From: Bacillota bacterium
GTDB taxonomy: Bacteria; Bacillota; UBA4882; UBA10575
Assembly: GCA_029782135.1 (NCBI GenBank)
Contig: JAKOVI010000098.1
Location: 1-50,189, forward strand
Reading direction: 5' to 3'
Length of the DNA stretch: 50,189 nt
The notes beneath the pieces are model-generated. The model was not told the DNA's origin. It saw only the letters and a program-made list of their open reading frames with translations, and did not search any database. Shown piece after piece: positions 24,605 through 33,220 of this stretch. The position numbers and the translations under genes were made by a program. The stretch's first letter is position 1, and the number at the start of each line of letters is the position of its first letter.

Positions 24605-25711
24605 CTACCTACCCCTTTCGCCCCGTTTTTTCAGCAGGGAAAGCAAGTAGAGAAACGGCGTAAAGATAAAACTCACCGCCAAGGTGAACAGGGAAATATA
24701 GAAACCCCACTCATTCCAGGTAAAATAGTTTTTAAGGAGTGTACTCAAATAATAGATGACCGGCGCCATTGCCCATACAACCAGCGCATGGTTTGGCAAA
24801 TGAAAGATCTTGCTGAGGATCAAAGCCCCAAAGTAATAGGTGAGCAGACCGGTGGTATAGATCGCCGACAGCCAGGCAATCAGCAAAATCAGATCCAACC
24901 TTTCTAAAAAAATTGCCTCCAGGTTTACCGACTTGGCCAGTTCCAAACCGGACCAGGCAACGGCCATTGTTTCTTTATAACCAAAAACCCCAATCACCGT
25001 AATGGTGAAAAAAGTATAGACGACGACCACCGTTAAGAGCGCTTTTAGTGTAGCTTTCGTTGCTTCTCGTGGATTTTTGATATTAGGTAAGATTAGATTA
25101 ATCACCTGGTAACCGGCATAGGCAAAAGCAGTACCGACCCCCACTTTGAAGTTTTCCAAGTGGAGCTGGTCTTTTGCCAAGAAAGGTAATAAATGCATCG
25201 GTTCAAAATGTTGCCAGGATAAGAGCGTGACAAAAACACCGGTCAACAGGGCAAGCTCGATCAAGAGTTCATTCACCTGGGCCAGCTGTCGGATGTCGCG
25301 GGAGGCCCCGTACGCCATCGCAAAGATGAAAGAACCGCTGACAAACCAGGTCGGCGCGATCGGTAACAGCGAGATATTAACCAGTTCCTGCAGCACCCTG
25401 GTCTCCACCGGCAGGAACGAAAAGAAATAAGCCGCCAACAAGAGACTATACAAGATCCCCAGCGGTTTCCCGAGCAGTTGTTGACTATATTCAACGAGCG
25501 TTTCCCCGGGCGACTCTAGCGCCAGTTTTACCGCCACCCAAGCCGCGCCCGTAAACAAGAGCCCGGTGACCAGCACCCACAACCATCCGGTGGCCCCCAT
25601 CAGCTCCGCGGCGGCACTGGGTAGAGTGAGAACGCCAGCACCGATCGTAAAACCGATGATGATCAAAGCAACCTGCCGTGCCGATAGTGAACGCGCCGGC
25701 TGACTATTCAT
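24605..25711 (-). CDS. gerKB: GerAB/Spo permease family germinant receptor subunit B
   Basis: A 368-residue membrane protein with about ten hydrophobic helices, of the endospore germination permease family within the amino acid/polyamine superfamily. The N-terminal helix pattern is GFTIGAGVLTLPSAAAELMG. It is the likely germinant-binding part of the receptor. Its ATG lies eight bases inside the end of the A gene and its stop touches the C gene, giving the standard A-B-C order. The germinant cannot be inferred from sequence. Confidence 0.93.
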   Translation of the reverse strand: MNSQPARSLSARQVALIIIGFTIGAGVLTLPSAAAELMGATGWLWVLVTGLLFTGAAWVAVKLALESPGETLVEYSQQLLGKPLGILYSLLLAAYFFSFLPVETRVLQELVNISLLPIAPTWFVSGSFIFAMAYGASRDIRQLAQVNELLIELALLTGVFVTLLSWQHFEPMHLLPFLAKDQLHLENFKVGVGTAFAYAGYQVINLILPNIKNPREATKATLKALLTVVVVYTFFTITVIGVFGYKETMAVAWSGLELAKSVNLEAIFLERLDLILLIAWLSAIYTTGLLTYYFGALILSKIFHLPNHALVVWAMAPVIYYLSTLLKNYFTWNEWGFYISLFTLAVSFIFTPFLYLLSLLKKRGERGR

Positions 25712-27344
25712 TATTTTTCCTCCCTTTCCCCGGACGTTGCGGAGCCTTTAACAACGCTTCCCACCAGGTTCGGGCTTTTGTCCCTCCCCGGTCGAGATCC
25801 AAAGGTTCATAAGCGAGGGGACGGTTGATCATCGCCCACCTGGGCGCGACAAACATAAAGTCTTTTAGATCCGAAAGGTTCAAAGGTACCACGGGGGAGA
25901 GATAGGGCACCCCAAACGAACGGATCCCTGCCATATGAATCAGCAAGATGATCGTTGCGATCGAAAGCCCGTACAATCCACTGATCTGGGCAACTAGCAT
26001 GAGCGGAAAGCGTAACAGGCGCATCGTAATCGCCACGCCAAAACTGGGGGCGGCGAAGGAACTGATCGCCGTCAAAGCCACCACAATCGTCATGATTGGT
26101 GAGATCAGTCCGGCCCGGACCGCGGCATCCCCCAGGATAAACCCGCCGACAATCCCGATCGTCTGGCCGAACGGACCAGGCAAGCGCACCGAAGCTTCTC
26201 TGATGATCTCAATCGCCAGCTCCATAATCAGACCTTCCAAAAAGACCGGAAACGGAATTCCTTCCCTGGTCCCGGCGATCTTAATCGCCAGATTAAACGG
26301 GATTAACTCCGGATTATGGACGGCAAAGGCAATAAACAACCCGGGAAGGTATAAGGAGAAAAAGAAGGAGACAAACCTGACAAAACGGAGGAGGATCGCG
26401 AGCGGCCACCGGTGGTAGTAATCCTCCGCCGCATAATATAACTGCCAAAAAGTCACCGGCATCAATAAGGCAAAAGGGGTATTATCGGTCAGGACGGCAA
26501 CCCTTCCCTCGAGCAAGCCGGCCACCACCCGGTCAACCCGCTCGGTAACCTGCAGCGTCGGGAAGATGCTTCCTGGACGGTCCTCAATATACTCTTGAAT
26601 GTAGGCGCTCTCGATTAATCCATCGATTTTAATCGCTTTCAGGCGCTTCTCAACTTCGGCAACGATCTCCGGTTTGGCAATCGACGCTATATAAATGAGC
26701 GCCACATCAGTCTGCGAGCGTAATCCGATTTTCATCGTTTTAATCCGTAAATCGGGATCACGTATGGTACGGCGAATCTGGGCCGTATTTGACCGCAAAA
26801 TCTCATTGAAACCGACGCGCGGTCCGCGGACCGACGCTTCGGTCATCGGTTCGTCGATTCCCCGGTGCTCCCATCCACGGGTATTACAGATCAAAGCCTG
26901 GTCGCTACCGTCAATCAGCAAGGCCGTCTCGCCGGAGAGGATCGCCGTGATCACTTGTTGGAGATCGGATTCGAGACTTACTTCGTTGATGTGTAAAATA
27001 TGGTCCTTAACATTCTTCGCCAGCTCTTCCCGGTCCCGCGTCCACCGGTCTTCTTCGCCGGCGTTAAAGGTGGTCAAAGCCTGGAGAATATATTCATTGA
27101 TTACTTCCTTGGCGACCAGGCCGTCGACAAAGATCAAGACTGCCCGGACCGGTTGGTCAAGTTTCAAATAGAACTCCCGGAAGATCACATCATTGCTATG
27201 GCCAATCGTTTCCCGGAGATAGTTAATGTTCTCTTCCAGTTCCGGCGTGAGAAACGGCCCTTCGCCCTGTTGTTCCTTTTTCTTCTGCTCTTTTTCCTTT
27301 TTTAGCTCAGACGGTAAGCGTGGTTGACGAAATCTCTTCTTCAT
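25704..27344 (-). CDS. gerKA: GerA family germinant receptor subunit A
   Basis: 546 residues. A basic, Lys/Glu-rich N-terminal extension precedes the soluble N-terminal domains (about 35-300). Then come about five membrane helices (about 300-470) with the conserved loop PFPVFLEGLIMELAIEIIREA and SFGVPYLSP at the C-terminal side. This is the full GerAA/GerKA architecture. It is the A subunit of the receptor in the spore inner membrane, thought to contribute to an ion channel. The ATG at 27344 follows GAGGCGAAGG. The activase gene ends only 35 bases upstream, so both may share one transcript. Confidence 0.95.
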   Translation of the reverse strand: MKKRFRQPRLPSELKKEKEQKKKEQQGEGPFLTPELEENINYLRETIGHSNDVIFREFYLKLDQPVRAVLIFVDGLVAKEVINEYILQALTTFNAGEEDRWTRDREELAKNVKDHILHINEVSLESDLQQVITAILSGETALLIDGSDQALICNTRGWEHRGIDEPMTEASVRGPRVGFNEILRSNTAQIRRTIRDPDLRIKTMKIGLRSQTDVALIYIASIAKPEIVAEVEKRLKAIKIDGLIESAYIQEYIEDRPGSIFPTLQVTERVDRVVAGLLEGRVAVLTDNTPFALLMPVTFWQLYYAAEDYYHRWPLAILLRFVRFVSFFFSLYLPGLFIAFAVHNPELIPFNLAIKIAGTREGIPFPVFLEGLIMELAIEIIREASVRLPGPFGQTIGIVGGFILGDAAVRAGLISPIMTIVVALTAISSFAAPSFGVAITMRLLRFPLMLVAQISGLYGLSIATIILLIHMAGIRSFGVPYLSPVVPLNLSDLKDFMFVAPRWAMINRPLAYEPLDLDRGGTKARTWWEALLKAPQRPGKGRKNNE

Positions 27345-27379
27345 CCTTCGCCTCTTCGTGCCGAAAATTCCATCTTATT

Positions 27380-28354
27380 TTAACCGGTCGCCGCCGTGTT
27401 TATCCTTTGCCACTTCCCACAGCGGTCTCCCCAGCCGGAGATTTTGGCGCCGGCCACCATCACCGTAATTACTTCACAGCGGTTCGCACAATCCGGGCAC
27501 TCAAAGCTGCTTATTTTGATCTCCTCTTCACAGAACTGGAGCCCGCGGAAGCGCGATGTCTGGTAGTTCGCCCGCTCCTCGCGGGCAAGGAGGGCCGCTC
27601 CCCAGGCTCCCATCACATCATGATGTTCCGGAACAATGACGGGAAAACCGAGTTCTTCTTCAAACGCCTTTTTGATCCCGGCATTGGCCGCCACCCCACC
27701 CTGAAAAAGAACCGGCGGCTCAATCTCCTTCCCTTTGGCAACGTTATTTAGGTAGTTACGGACGAGGGCCGTACAGAGGCCGGCCACAATATCCTCCAGC
27801 GGATGGCCCATCTGTTGTTTATGGATCATATCCGATTCGGCAAAGACCGAACACCGTCCGGCGATCCGTACCGGGTGCCGGGCACGGAGCGCGAGGGCGC
27901 CAAATTCCGAAATTGGAAGGTTAAGCCGGTTGGCTTGTTGGTCAAGAAAGGAGCCGGTTCCAGCGGCGCAGACCGTATTCATCCCAAAGTCGACCGCCAC
28001 ACCGTCCCGGATAATGATGATCTTCGAATCCTGACCGCCGATCTCGACAACTGTCCGGACCTTTGGTTCCGCCTGCAAGGCCGCCACCCCGTGCGCCGTA
28101 ATTTCATTCTTGATGACGTCGGCCCCTAAGATGGCGCCAATCAACTGCCGGCCCGAACCGGTCACCCCGACGCCCAGTACTTTCGTCTTGGCAACGTCCC
28201 CGCCGAGCTGAGTAAAGGCTTTTTGCACCGCCGCCACCGGATTGCCCTCCGTGCGGAGGTAAACTTTCTTGACCACCTCCCCGCCCGGCGTCATCACCAC
28301 TAGATTGGTACTGACTGAACCGACATCGACACCGAAAAAAACACCGCTTCTCAA
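27380..28354 (-). CDS. BadF/BadG/BcrA/BcrD-type activase, 2-hydroxyacyl-CoA dehydratase activator-like
   Basis: A 324-residue ASKHA-fold ATPase. Visible are the phosphate-1 loop GVDVGSVSTN (8-17), GVGVTGSGR, VEIGGQDSKI (103-112) and the two cysteines that ligate the bridging [4Fe-4S] cluster of activases, Cys129 (NTVCAAGTGSF) and Cys168 (AGRCSVFAESD). The C-terminus adds a second cysteine set (ECPDCANRCEV and DRCGKW) that is found in the long activase-related proteins. It should use ATP to inject low-potential electrons into a partner, presumably the two upstream gene products. It overlaps the middle gene by four bases. Confidence 0.88.
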   Translation of the reverse strand: MRSGVFFGVDVGSVSTNLVVMTPGGEVVKKVYLRTEGNPVAAVQKAFTQLGGDVAKTKVLGVGVTGSGRQLIGAILGADVIKNEITAHGVAALQAEPKVRTVVEIGGQDSKIIIIRDGVAVDFGMNTVCAAGTGSFLDQQANRLNLPISEFGALALRARHPVRIAGRCSVFAESDMIHKQQMGHPLEDIVAGLCTALVRNYLNNVAKGKEIEPPVLFQGGVAANAGIKKAFEEELGFPVIVPEHHDVMGAWGAALLAREERANYQTSRFRGLQFCEEEIKISSFECPDCANRCEVITVMVAGAKISGWGDRCGKWQRINTAATG

Positions 28355-29448
28355 GTACTCACTTCCCTCATCAACGCTTTCTTCCGCCGCATCAGATCAA
28401 CAAAGGCTTCAACCCGTGTCATCAGCCCTGCTTCCCCCGAGTGCTCGTCAATGACCAAAGTTAAAACCGGCGTCCCATAGACCTTGCTTACCTCCGGTGT
28501 TATACTATACGCCACGATCTCCGGCATACAGGTGAAGGGAAGAACCTGAATTACCCCGTCCAACTGGTTGACGCCCGCATCGACCAGTTCCGCGATGGTC
28601 TCCCTTCCATGTCCGCCGACAAACGAAGGGAGAAAAGGCTCTGACAGTAAAACGGTTCTTTGTTTATGACCCGGAAAGAAAACCCCTAGTAAATGCTCCT
28701 CAACCCATTGGGAGATTGATAAGGGACGGACAACCTCCACACCCATCTTGCCCAGGACCGTTTCGAGGTGAAAATTGACCCGTGGTTCCAATACCATGTA
28801 GATTTCACCGATGATCTTCACGCGCAGGATTGAATCAGCCTGCAGCGGCATCGTCAGGTCCTCCAATCTCCGGGTCAAATCCCGGTAGTGAACCGGGAGT
28901 TGGCTGCTCAATGTTTCCCTGCGGATCCGGGCTAAAAACTCCTCATAACAGCGGACCGCTTCTGCTTGGTCTTTGCTCCGGGGTAGATAATAACGGAAAA
29001 GCTGGTTCCCCCGGTCCAGCCAGCGCGCCTTCTTCCAGGCCAGGTTGACCAGGCGTACGACCTGATCGGGGCGGCGGTATTGGAAAAGAATTTTCAGGGC
29101 CCGGTAGAGTTCTTTTGTCCGGCCTTTCGGCGGATCAAGCAATAATAACTGGAATTTATAGCCGAGATCCTGCAGAATCTGCTGTTGGATCTGGGCATAA
29201 TAACCAAACCGGCAGGGACCGGTCCCCCCGGCCGCTAGGATTCCCTCCGCGCCCAGCTCCAAGGCTTCAATAAAGTTTCCAAGATTAACTTTAAAGGGTA
29301 AACAGGCCCCTTCCGGGGAAAACTTCGCCCCCAGCTCAAAGGTGCGTTTATTGGTCGGCGGCGCGACCACGGCTTCATGCCCCAAACCGTTAATCAGGGT
29401 TTCCACCGGAATCGAGAGTAAACCCATATGGGGAAAAGTCAGACGCAA
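28351..29448 (-). CDS. acyl-CoA dehydratase activase-related protein (DUF2229-like / HgdB-like), first type
   Basis: 365 residues, related to the parts of large activase-related proteins that resemble 2-hydroxyacyl-CoA dehydratase subunits. Conserved cysteines lie in EGACLPFKVNLGN, GTGPCRFGYY and PFTCMPE, which could hold an iron-sulfur cluster. The C-terminal segment DEHSGEAGLMTRVEAF is shared with the upstream paralogue. It lies between that paralogue (overlap 10 bases) and the activase (overlap 4 bases), so the three are one translationally coupled unit. The substrate is unknown. Confidence 0.78.
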   Translation of the reverse strand: MRLTFPHMGLLSIPVETLINGLGHEAVVAPPTNKRTFELGAKFSPEGACLPFKVNLGNFIEALELGAEGILAAGGTGPCRFGYYAQIQQQILQDLGYKFQLLLLDPPKGRTKELYRALKILFQYRRPDQVVRLVNLAWKKARWLDRGNQLFRYYLPRSKDQAEAVRCYEEFLARIRRETLSSQLPVHYRDLTRRLEDLTMPLQADSILRVKIIGEIYMVLEPRVNFHLETVLGKMGVEVVRPLSISQWVEEHLLGVFFPGHKQRTVLLSEPFLPSFVGGHGRETIAELVDAGVNQLDGVIQVLPFTCMPEIVAYSITPEVSKVYGTPVLTLVIDEHSGEAGLMTRVEAFVDLMRRKKALMREVST

Positions 29449-30407
29449 CTGTATCCCCTCTTTCGCTTCAGAAGATCCAAAAACGCCTCCATTCTGGTGA
29501 TAAACCCGGCTTCCCCGGAATGCTCATCCAGGTCCAGCTTTAAAAGTGGAAGTCCCTTCGCTTTACTTTCCCGCTTGACCATCTCGCTGATCAAGGCCTC
29601 CGGCCCGCAGGCAAAAGCACTCAAATAAACGACGCCGGCCACCCCTTTCTCCCACATGAGACGGAAAGTCCCTAAAATACGCTGTCCCAAAGTCCAAAAC
29701 AATGGTTTGGATAAGTTCCTGAGTTCCATGGTGATCTGCCGGGCGGGAAACATCTCCGGAACCATGACCTTGAATCCTTGTCCTTGCAGCAATTGAACTG
29801 CTCCCAGGTTGATAAACGCATCGTACAGGCAATAGGGGTGGCCGATTAAGCCGATCAGCGGACCGCCCTCCGTACGCTCGGGGGTCCTCCCCTGCAGCAG
29901 CGCCGCCTCGGCCTCCGCCGGCAAGAGCCCGCCTTGCATCAACAACTGGTAAGCTTCCAGGGCTGCTTTTGCCTTTTTCAAGCTCTTCATCACCCTGTTC
30001 CGCGGGAAACCGGAGATGATCTCGGGCGGTAATGCCTTCAGGGAATCCCAGTGACAATGCTGGTCACTTTTCCAAATCAATTGGCGGCCGGAGCCGACCG
30101 CCTGCCTGGTCATCTCCGGCAGACCCATGAATTTGGGGCAAATAAACTCATCCTTATTGACACTGATATACCGGGGGGTAAGCAGGCGGTCGCATCTGGT
30201 TTGCATGGTTAGGCAATGGCCTAAAAAGACTTTGACCGGCAGACAGACCTCATCCACCGCTGTCTTGACCCCGGCGTCGAGGATCGCTTTGCCCGTCGGC
30301 CCCGAAACCAGCGGGGTCAGCCCCAACTCCTGAAAAAAAACCTGCCAAGCAGGACCATACCAATAATATAAAAGCGCGCGGGGGATTCCGATCTTAATCC
30401 GCCTCAC
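29439..30407 (-). CDS. acyl-CoA dehydratase activase-related protein (DUF2229 type), second paralogue
   Basis: 322 residues starting with the DUF2229 N-terminus (KIGIPRALLYYWYGPAW). Cysteines in DEVCLPVKVFLGHC, TRCDRLLTPR, EFICPKFMG and FACGPEA are placed as possible cluster ligands. It ends with DEHSGEAGFITRMEAF, almost the same as in the next gene, which marks the two as paralogues. The start is GTG at 30407 after GGGGAAGGG. It is the first gene of the activase trio. In other clostridia the three parts are often fused in one very long protein; here they are separate. Confidence 0.78.
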   Translation of the reverse strand: MRRIKIGIPRALLYYWYGPAWQVFFQELGLTPLVSGPTGKAILDAGVKTAVDEVCLPVKVFLGHCLTMQTRCDRLLTPRYISVNKDEFICPKFMGLPEMTRQAVGSGRQLIWKSDQHCHWDSLKALPPEIISGFPRNRVMKSLKKAKAALEAYQLLMQGGLLPAEAEAALLQGRTPERTEGGPLIGLIGHPYCLYDAFINLGAVQLLQGQGFKVMVPEMFPARQITMELRNLSKPLFWTLGQRILGTFRLMWEKGVAGVVYLSAFACGPEALISEMVKRESKAKGLPLLKLDLDEHSGEAGFITRMEAFLDLLKRKRGYSCV

Positions 30408-30640
30408 CCCTTCCCCTTCGATTTTTGACCAAAAAATATAACTCGTTATCCGTTAACTGTCGCTGATCGCTCACTAATTGACTAGCCTTTGGTTCTCGCC
30501 GTTCGTCACTTGTTGCTCACGATAAAGTTAACCCTCATAAGCTTTACCCAACCGTAGCAGAATGGTGTTTTCCGTGACTTGAATTTCTTGACAAAGGATT
30601 CTTGGCGAAGCGGAGGTGGAAAGCGGGTCGAAGAACTAGC

Positions 30641-31210
30641 TTAAGGGTTCAGCCCATGGAATCTAAGGATCTCCCGGATCGCACGGGTGGTAACCTTTGC
30701 TCCCTGCTCTTCGTCGTCCGCGTGCGCCATCTTCCCGATATCGCCGATCCCGACGATTAACGGAACCGGCAACCGGTTGAGCACATCCACGGTATCCCCT
30801 TTTACCCTTAAGTGCCCCTCCGGTTCTGGCTTCCCTTCTTTATCGACCGGGCCATGGTGGATCTTCCCCTCTCTCGTCACGGAGAAAGCAACCGGTACCC
30901 CGGCCACCCCGTCCGTATTCGAGGCCACCGCCACCACTCCCAGAACGGAAAAGCGCTTGTCTTGACAGAGCGCCTCCAAGACCCTCTCCCCGGGGCCTTT
31001 CCCCCGGGCGCCGGCGTCATCCACCATCACCAGCAGGAGTTCCTCCCCGGCTTCGGCAATCTCTCTTTTCACTTCTTCCACCGGCAGGACCGTCGGGTTC
31101 CCTCCGGAAGCGGAAATCGTCCGCAAGTGTAGTTTGGCGCCCACTTTTTCGATCGTCTTCCGGGCGATCTGGTCACCATCAGTAATGATAATCAACTGTT
31201 TCTTCCGCAC
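30641..31210 (-). CDS. stage V sporulation protein AE-type (SpoVAEa)
   Basis: A 189-residue soluble protein of the SpoVAEa family. It starts KKQLIIITDGDQIARKTIEK and shows the family core SASGGNPTVLP, VMVDDAG and GIGDIGKMAHADD. In Bacillus the gene belongs to the spoVA operon that moves dipicolinic acid in spores. Here it lies without spoVAC/spoVAD, at the end of the DUF1614-spoIIP-DUF3189 operon. The start is GTG at 31210 after GGGAGGAG, inside the end of the upstream gene (overlap 32 bases), so it is probably coupled to it. Confidence 0.88.
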   Translation of the reverse strand: MRKKQLIIITDGDQIARKTIEKVGAKLHLRTISASGGNPTVLPVEEVKREIAEAGEELLLVMVDDAGARGKGPGERVLEALCQDKRFSVLGVVAVASNTDGVAGVPVAFSVTREGKIHHGPVDKEGKPEPEGHLRVKGDTVDVLNRLPVPLIVGIGDIGKMAHADDEEQGAKVTTRAIREILRFHGLNP

Positions 31211-31673
31211 CGGGCTCCTCCCTTTGCAACTGGCTTTTAACTGCGGTGACCAGCCGTCTTAACTTAGGCAAGGAATGGACAATTCCCTGGGCTGCTAAAG
31301 GCTTACCCAACCGCTTCCACCGGATCTGTTTGGACAGGAATCCTCCGATTCTGGTCAACAAACCGATCGCCGTCAAGGTATTAACCAGGAGAATTTGGTC
31401 CGCCATCCTTAACTGCCCAGCCAAGCTATAGATTAATCGAGAACAAATTTGGGTCTGGCTGTTCAGACCCAAAATAAAGACCTCATTGGCGTCCGGATCC
31501 CTGCCCATAAAATAGGGTCGTCCCCAATCCGAGGCCTCCGCTAAATCAAATTCGGGAACAGCCATAATTTGTTCTTTCGTCACCGGCCCTTGCATCGGCA
31601 GCTTGCCGAGGTGTAAGTAAGCGGCGATCACCGAGGAATGCGCCCGGCCATAGCAATGGTAGATTACTATCAC
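31179..31673 (-). CDS. DUF3189 family protein, first copy
   Basis: 164 residues beginning MIVIYHCYGRAHSSVIAAYLHLGKLP, the typical DUF3189 start, followed by DWGRPYFMGRDPDANEVFILG. The role is unknown; the family is limited to spore-forming Firmicutes and usually sits by sporulation genes, as here. The ATG overlaps the stop of the second DUF3189 gene by four bases, and its own end overlaps the SpoVAEa start. The two DUF3189 copies are tandem paralogues and may form a heteromer (inference). Confidence 0.8.
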   Translation of the reverse strand: MIVIYHCYGRAHSSVIAAYLHLGKLPMQGPVTKEQIMAVPEFDLAEASDWGRPYFMGRDPDANEVFILGLNSQTQICSRLIYSLAGQLRMADQILLVNTLTAIGLLTRIGGFLSKQIRWKRLGKPLAAQGIVHSLPKLRRLVTAVKSQLQREEPGAEETVDYHY

Positions 31674-32053
31674 TCTGTTAACCCCTTTTGGACGGCAGTT
31701 ACGATTGAGCCAATGATGTTGTAGATTTCACAGCTAAGACGGGACGCCAAAAAACTGTTGTTCGTTCTTTTCTTGAAGATGGTTTCGCAATTGATCAAGC
31801 GGTAGTTTGATGGATCACCGCCCAGCAGAGTAAGGGCTTCGGTGAAAGTTCTCAGCACCAGGTCCGGTTTTTTTCCGACCGGCATGATATAGACCTCCGC
31901 CTGGGGATGGTGACCGATGAAAATTAACGAGCCGTATTCCCGCTTTGTGCACCCCTGACCCCAGGGGATACTGGCTGCGGTGTTCAGCACTTGCGCCAAT
32001 TCGGCTTTGGTCTTGACCCGGGAGGGGAGAAAACCGAGATGGATGGCAGCCAT
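31670..32053 (-). CDS. DUF3189 family protein, second copy, start apparently lost by a frameshift
   Basis: The visible frame gives 127 residues beginning MAAIHLGFLP. The 17 upstream in-frame codons read KVIYYWAGNNALAPL and match the N-terminus of the neighbouring paralogue, but no start codon precedes them. An ATG at 32106-32108 overlaps the spoIIP stop as ATGA, the usual coupled arrangement, yet it is out of frame because of a TTTT run (plus-strand AAAA at 32099-32102). With three Ts the protein would read MKFKVIYYW onward. So this is a recent frameshift, a sequencing error, or use of the internal ATG. Confidence 0.7.
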   Translation of the reverse strand: MAAIHLGFLPSRVKTKAELAQVLNTAASIPWGQGCTKREYGSLIFIGHHPQAEVYIMPVGKKPDLVLRTFTEALTLLGGDPSNYRLINCETIFKKRTNNSFLASRLSCEIYNIIGSIVTAVQKGLTE

Positions 32054-32104
32054 CAGCGGCGCCAGTGCGTTATTCCCCGCCCAATAGTAGATGACCTTAA
32101 AACT

Positions 32105-33220
32105 TCATCCCTCCCCGGGCGGCTCTGGCGGTGATTCCCCGTCGCCCGCCTCCGGAGTAACCTCCCCCGTCACGCGCCCGGACTCGCTTCCGAATTTCCC
32201 CCAACCCCTGTTCAGCAGGAGATATAGGATCAACCCGGCACCCGCCAGACCGATAATCCAAACCGCGGCGCGGGAAGCGCCACTCCCGACCGCTCTTTGG
32301 CTGGCTCCCGCCACCGTTAACACCTCATGGGCCGCGGCGGCAAAGATGGCGGCGCCGCGTTCCGCCTCTTCCCGGCTGTTGGTATGGCTGCCCATCTCGA
32401 CCAGGAGCAAACGGGGCGCAATATCCTGGTTATATTTTCCTTTTCCGTAAAAGATCCCTTTAATAAACCCCGGATACTGCCGGTCAACAACCGCTTTGAC
32501 CTGATAAGCAAAGGCTTCGTTTGCTTTCCGGTTCGGATTTTGCCGGCCGACCACCAGTTGGGCTTTGGTGACCGAAGTATTGTTTACTTTATCCGCATAC
32601 TCATCCGGGGGAACCGCATCGCGGTGCAGATCAATCAGGGCAATGGGGTTTTTCTTGAGCAATTCAACCGCGGTCCGCCGGGAACGGTCGTAAGCCATCG
32701 CATCATGTGGTTCATGCGAAGTTTTGCTATGAATAACATTGATTCCCTTTTCGCGCAAAGATTGGGCTAAAGCGTCACCGACCTGCAGGATCCCGCCATT
32801 CCCGGGTTTGCTTTCAGTCCCGTCGGTCGGAACGTAAGATTCATCGGAATGCGTATGATAGATCGCAATCGGCCGGTTCTTCCCCTGCACAAAAACCTTT
32901 CCCTGGAAAATTCCGGTCAGTGCCGTTTTCACCTGGTCAAACAAGGAGGGTTTCAGCATTGCCTCCAGGTCCACCCGCTTGACAAACCGCACATGAGCGG
33001 TATCATCTTTGACCTCTTCCACTTCATACAGGACATTATCGGCCGCTAGATACTGATCTCCCTCATGGATCTGATGGGCGGTCCGGCAAATGATCCGCCC
33101 TTCCCGGTCGACCAGGGTAAAAAAGCCATCAGTCCTTTCCACTTCAGCACTGGCCGGAAAGGCCTGACCAAGAAGCAGCAATGTCAGCAAACAGAAAACG
33201 ACACACCGGGAACTAACCAT
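32105..33220 (-). CDS. spoIIP: stage II sporulation protein P
   Basis: Peptidoglycan hydrolase (amidase and endopeptidase) that works with SpoIID and SpoIIM in engulfment. The protein is about 371 residues. A signal peptide (VVFCLLTLLLLGQAFPASA) leads, then a linker and the catalytic domain with IYHTHSDESY, LIDLHRD and LLVEMGSHTNS, giving the zinc ligands of the amidase_3-like fold. A C-terminal membrane helix (VWIIGLAGAGLILYLL) and a Pro/Glu-rich tail close it, a layout less usual than the N-terminal anchor in Bacillus. The start at 33220 is chosen for AAGGAGGAG upstream; it overlaps the DUF1614 gene by eight bases. Confidence 0.9.
   Translation of the reverse strand: MVSSRCVVFCLLTLLLLGQAFPASAEVERTDGFFTLVDREGRIICRTAHQIHEGDQYLAADNVLYEVEEVKDDTAHVRFVKRVDLEAMLKPSLFDQVKTALTGIFQGKVFVQGKNRPIAIYHTHSDESYVPTDGTESKPGNGGILQVGDALAQSLREKGINVIHSKTSHEPHDAMAYDRSRRTAVELLKKNPIALIDLHRDAVPPDEYADKVNNTSVTKAQLVVGRQNPNRKANEAFAYQVKAVVDRQYPGFIKGIFYGKGKYNQDIAPRLLLVEMGSHTNSREEAERGAAIFAAAAHEVLTVAGASQRAVGSGASRAAVWIIGLAGAGLILYLLLNRGWGKFGSESGRVTGEVTPEAGDGESPPEPPGEG

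Noticed and set aside
30408-30640. AT-rich gap between the activase trio and the SpoVAE-type gene
   Set aside because: I looked for a tRNA, riboswitch, terminator or small gene and found no convincing signal.
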